DNA from: Dehalococcoidia bacterium
GTDB lineage: Bacteria; Chloroflexota; Dehalococcoidia; JACVQG01; JAHKAY01
Assembly: GCA_030744635.1 (NCBI GenBank)
Contig: JASLQE010000242.1
Span: 1 to 8,076, forward strand
Direction: 5' to 3'
DNA: 8,076 nt
The notes beneath the pieces are model-generated. The model was not told where the DNA came from. It saw nothing but the letters and a program-made list of their open reading frames with translations, and did no database searches. Of the stretch, positions 6,149 to 8,076 are shown in pieces. The first letter of the stretch is position 1. The number at the start of each line of letters is the position of its first letter. The position numbers were made by a program, and so were the translations under genes.

Positions 6149-7948
6149 TCACCGGATGGGTGGCCACAGGATAACACTTGCCGAGGACAAGTAGGCCACG
6201 CTCTCCCTGAAGAGCACATATTTGGCCCACCACCGCCATGGCTCTCCCGTCAGGAAGGAGCGGGGGCCCCAACCCCGGTAATTTTCCGGGAACCAGAGCA
6301 GGTTACGGTAACCTTCGCCAGGGGCATAGCCCGGCAATTTCTGCTGTAGCTCAGCCTCCTGGCCCTCAAGTGCAATGGCCAGCGCCCCCTCGGGTGGTGG
6401 GTACTCGTACAGGTAAGTATACCGGAACCCTGAATAGTTGCGAAGATACCACGCCCAGGGCCAGGCTACACCAGCATCGGCCCAGACCTGGCCCCCTCTC
6501 TCCAGCCAGTCCACTACATCCGTCCGGTGGCCCGTCAACTCAAAGGAGCCCTGGGCATAGACCAGGGCCTGCACCGGGTCATCATCCGTGGTATAGCTTA
6601 CCTGTAACGCCACCGGCAGGGAGAGCGCTACCAGGCCGACCAGTACAATCAGGGAGACCACACGGGGCAGGAGCCTCCAGTGCATCCATTGCCCTACAAA
6701 CTTGCCCCCCAGCAGGGCCAGCGGCAGCACCAGGTGCAGCAGGAGCCAGGGGGTCTTCTCTCCGGCATAGCTGAAGAGCATGAAAGCCCCCACCGCCCAG
6801 AACAGGAGGAACCCGGTGATGGGGAAAGGCCCTTCCTTGAAAAGCCTACGCCTCACATAGTAAACCGCCGCCCCCGCCGCCAGCAGGAGGGCCAGGAACT
6901 CATATGTAGTAAGCAGCAAAGGGTAGTAGAAGAAGGGCTGCTCTATACGCCCCTTGCCATGCTGCACCAGCCAGTAGCCCACCGAGCCCCACACCCCGGT
7001 AGGCAGGCCCCTCGGGTTGGTGAAGAATGTAGTATACATCGGAACATACAGGCCGTACATGATGGTAAATCCCACCAGCCACTGGCGGGGCCGCCACCGC
7101 GTCCCTATCCAGATACCGGTCACCACGGAAAGGGTCAGCAACACGATAGCCACATACAACCCCACCCCAAGGGGAATGCCCTCCGGCCCGGCACTGTTAT
7201 CGGCATTGGCCAGGGTGACCCCCAGAACCCCCTGGAACAGCCCGATACCGGGAACGAACAGCGGCAAGGACAGGCTTAGGATGAAAAGAAACAGGGAAGG
7301 CAGCGGTGACAGCGAAGCGAAGCGGAAACCGTCCCTAACGGCCCGGCCCAACTCCCGTGCCCCCAGTAGAAGCAGGAAGGCCAGGAAGATTACCACTAGC
7401 ATGTAGGCCACTTCCTTGGTGGCGTACGCCAGGCCCAGGGATGCCGCCGCCAGATACAGGTAGCCGCTTTTCTGCTCCCGGGCATATCCCACCATGGCTA
7501 CCACCAGGACCAAGGCCCACAGGGCCAGATATATATCCGCACGGGCGAACCGGCTGATGTATAAAAATATGGGGGAGAAAGCCAGTAAGCCCCCGGCAGC
7601 CAACGCCCCCCACCTCCCCAGCTCTCGGCGCAGGAAATAGGGCAACACCACCAGCAGAGACCCTAGCACTGCTGCAGGCACACGGGCCGTATAGTCGCTG
7701 TCCCCCGCCAGCTTGAAAACTGCGGCTGAAGCCTCAAACTGAAAGGGGCCGTGAGTCATGGGGTCATGCTGGTAGCCTTTGCCTGTGGCTAACTGCCAGC
7801 TATAAAAGGCATGGAGACTCTCGTCATAGTGATAGGGCCTCAGGTCAAGCTGCCATAGCCTCATCCCGCCAGCTACCAGCAGTAAAAGCAGGAAGAGGGC
7901 GGCGTACCAGCTACGGAGACCGGTAGATGGTGACGCCCTTTCCTTCAA
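6149..7948 (-). CDS. TIGR03663 family membrane protein (GT-C-like, Agl23-type)
   Basis: A polytopic membrane protein of 599 residues. After a first helix (about 14-27) comes LDLRPYHYDESLHAFYSWQL, with the acidic pair D42-E43 at the spot where GT-C glycosyltransferases carry their metal and substrate acid residues. GYQHDPMTHGPFQFE (58-72) follows and is highly typical of TIGR03663. About a dozen helices follow, then a C-terminal soluble part beginning near TTDDDPVQALVYAQGS and containing WPWAWYLRNYSGF. Archaeal relatives are annotated as flippase-associated Agl23, so a role with lipid-linked sugars is likely but unproven. The start is TTG 7948: an in-frame TAG lies just upstream, and GGAG sits 7 bases before the TTG. 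It overlaps the preceding gene by 38 bases. Members are known to occur beside TIGR03662 genes, which is the case here. Confidence 0.88.
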   Translation of the reverse strand: MKERASPSTGLRSWYAALFLLLLLVAGGMRLWQLDLRPYHYDESLHAFYSWQLATGKGYQHDPMTHGPFQFEASAAVFKLAGDSDYTARVPAAVLGSLLVVLPYFLRRELGRWGALAAGGLLAFSPIFLYISRFARADIYLALWALVLVVAMVGYAREQKSGYLYLAAASLGLAYATKEVAYMLVVIFLAFLLLLGARELGRAVRDGFRFASLSPLPSLFLFILSLSLPLFVPGIGLFQGVLGVTLANADNSAGPEGIPLGVGLYVAIVLLTLSVVTGIWIGTRWRPRQWLVGFTIMYGLYVPMYTTFFTNPRGLPTGVWGSVGYWLVQHGKGRIEQPFFYYPLLLTTYEFLALLLAAGAAVYYVRRRLFKEGPFPITGFLLFWAVGAFMLFSYAGEKTPWLLLHLVLPLALLGGKFVGQWMHWRLLPRVVSLIVLVGLVALSLPVALQVSYTTDDDPVQALVYAQGSFELTGHRTDVVDWLERGGQVWADAGVAWPWAWYLRNYSGFRYTYLYEYPPPEGALAIALEGQEAELQQKLPGYAPGEGYRNLLWFPENYRGWGPRSFLTGEPWRWWAKYVLFRESVAYLSSASVILWPPIR

Positions 7949-8076
7949 AAGCTAACTCCAGGAATGCGCGCAGGTTCTCGCCTGCTATACGCCCGTATCG
8001 CCGTCTCTCCAGGTCACCGACATAGACATAGCTTATACCATATTGCGCCAGAAGTGTCTCTACCTGTTGCTGGTCG
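7911..8076 (-). CDS. C-terminus of a TIGR03662 / DUF2298 'YYY' membrane protein (5' part outside window)
   Basis: The last 54 residues of a gene entering from the right edge. The frame is open to 8076 and stops at TAG 7911-7913. It reads QYGISYVYVGDLERRRYG, then a short helix (ENLRAFLELAF), and ends GVTIYRSP. This YVxVGxLERxxYG ... VTIYR ending is typical of large chloroflexal membrane proteins with DUF2298 or related GT-C-like domains. TIGR03662 is the best guess because the next gene belongs to TIGR03663, its usual neighbour. A GT39-like protein is the alternative. The gene overlaps the start of the TIGR03663 gene by 38 bases, indicating one operon. The family is inferred from a short tail and context. 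Confidence 0.65.
   Translation of the reverse strand, partial: DQQQVETLLAQYGISYVYVGDLERRRYGRIAGENLRAFLELAFEGKGVTIYRSP

Noticed and set aside
6238..7279. Long plus-strand frames opposite the TIGR03663 gene
   Set aside because: Pro/Gly/Arg/Gln-rich translations typical of the antisense of a GC-rich membrane protein gene; no domain, and the minus-strand gene is clearly real.
1..8076. CRISPR array, tRNA or rRNA gene, insertion sequence or prophage component
   Set aside because: No regularly spaced direct repeats, no cloverleaf or rRNA sequence, and no transposase or integrase motif was seen on either strand.

Overview
The window looks like chromosomal DNA from a moderately GC-rich bacterium, probably a Chloroflexota member such as a Dehalococcoidia-like lineage. 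The main reason is the adjacent pair of rare membrane protein families at the right-hand end, TIGR03662 (DUF2298, 'YYY') and TIGR03663. These are known mostly from Chloroflexi and archaea and often sit next to each other. The bacterial-type Lgt and RecJ exclude an archaeon. The taxonomic assignment is inference; no rRNA is present.

Layout. (1) 1-1274, plus strand: the 3' three quarters of recJ, cut by the left edge. (2) 1275-1418: a convergent intergenic stretch with an inverted repeat. (3) 1419-2762, minus strand: a damaged thiol-redox operon in the order ccdA, tlpA-like thioredoxin, then a previously uncalled 40-residue Cys/His plus single-helix membrane protein. ccdA carries a +1 frameshift, and both ccdA and tlpA have an in-frame TAG close to the 3' end. 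Beyond each TAG the same frame continues with family-like sequence. The extended ccdA frame ends in a TGA that overlaps the tlpA ATG (ATGA), so the TAGs interrupt what was, or still functionally is, a longer reading frame. (4) 2763-2983: the decayed C-terminus of a LuxR-type helix-turn-helix regulator on the plus strand, then a GC-rich hairpin after lgt. (5) 2984-8076, minus strand: a tightly packed, apparently intact operon reading TIGR03662/DUF2298 (C-terminus only), TIGR03663, an LPG-synthase-TM/UPF0104 flippase-like protein, an FAD-dependent amine-oxidase-like protein, and lgt. Three of its four junctions are gene overlaps.

How the genes fit together. The right-hand operon joins GT-C-like membrane proteins, a putative lipid transporter, a flavoenzyme of the kind often found in surface-glycan clusters, and prolipoprotein diacylglyceryl transferase. 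This suggests envelope lipid or glycan assembly, although only Lgt and RecJ have securely predictable reactions. The left-hand redox operon would move electrons through CcdA to an exported thioredoxin. Its lesions, and the neighbouring regulator remnant, suggest local gene decay. TAG recoding is the alternative, but TAG is also the plain stop of recJ, lgt, the FAD gene and the TIGR03662 gene, so genome-wide reassignment is unlikely.
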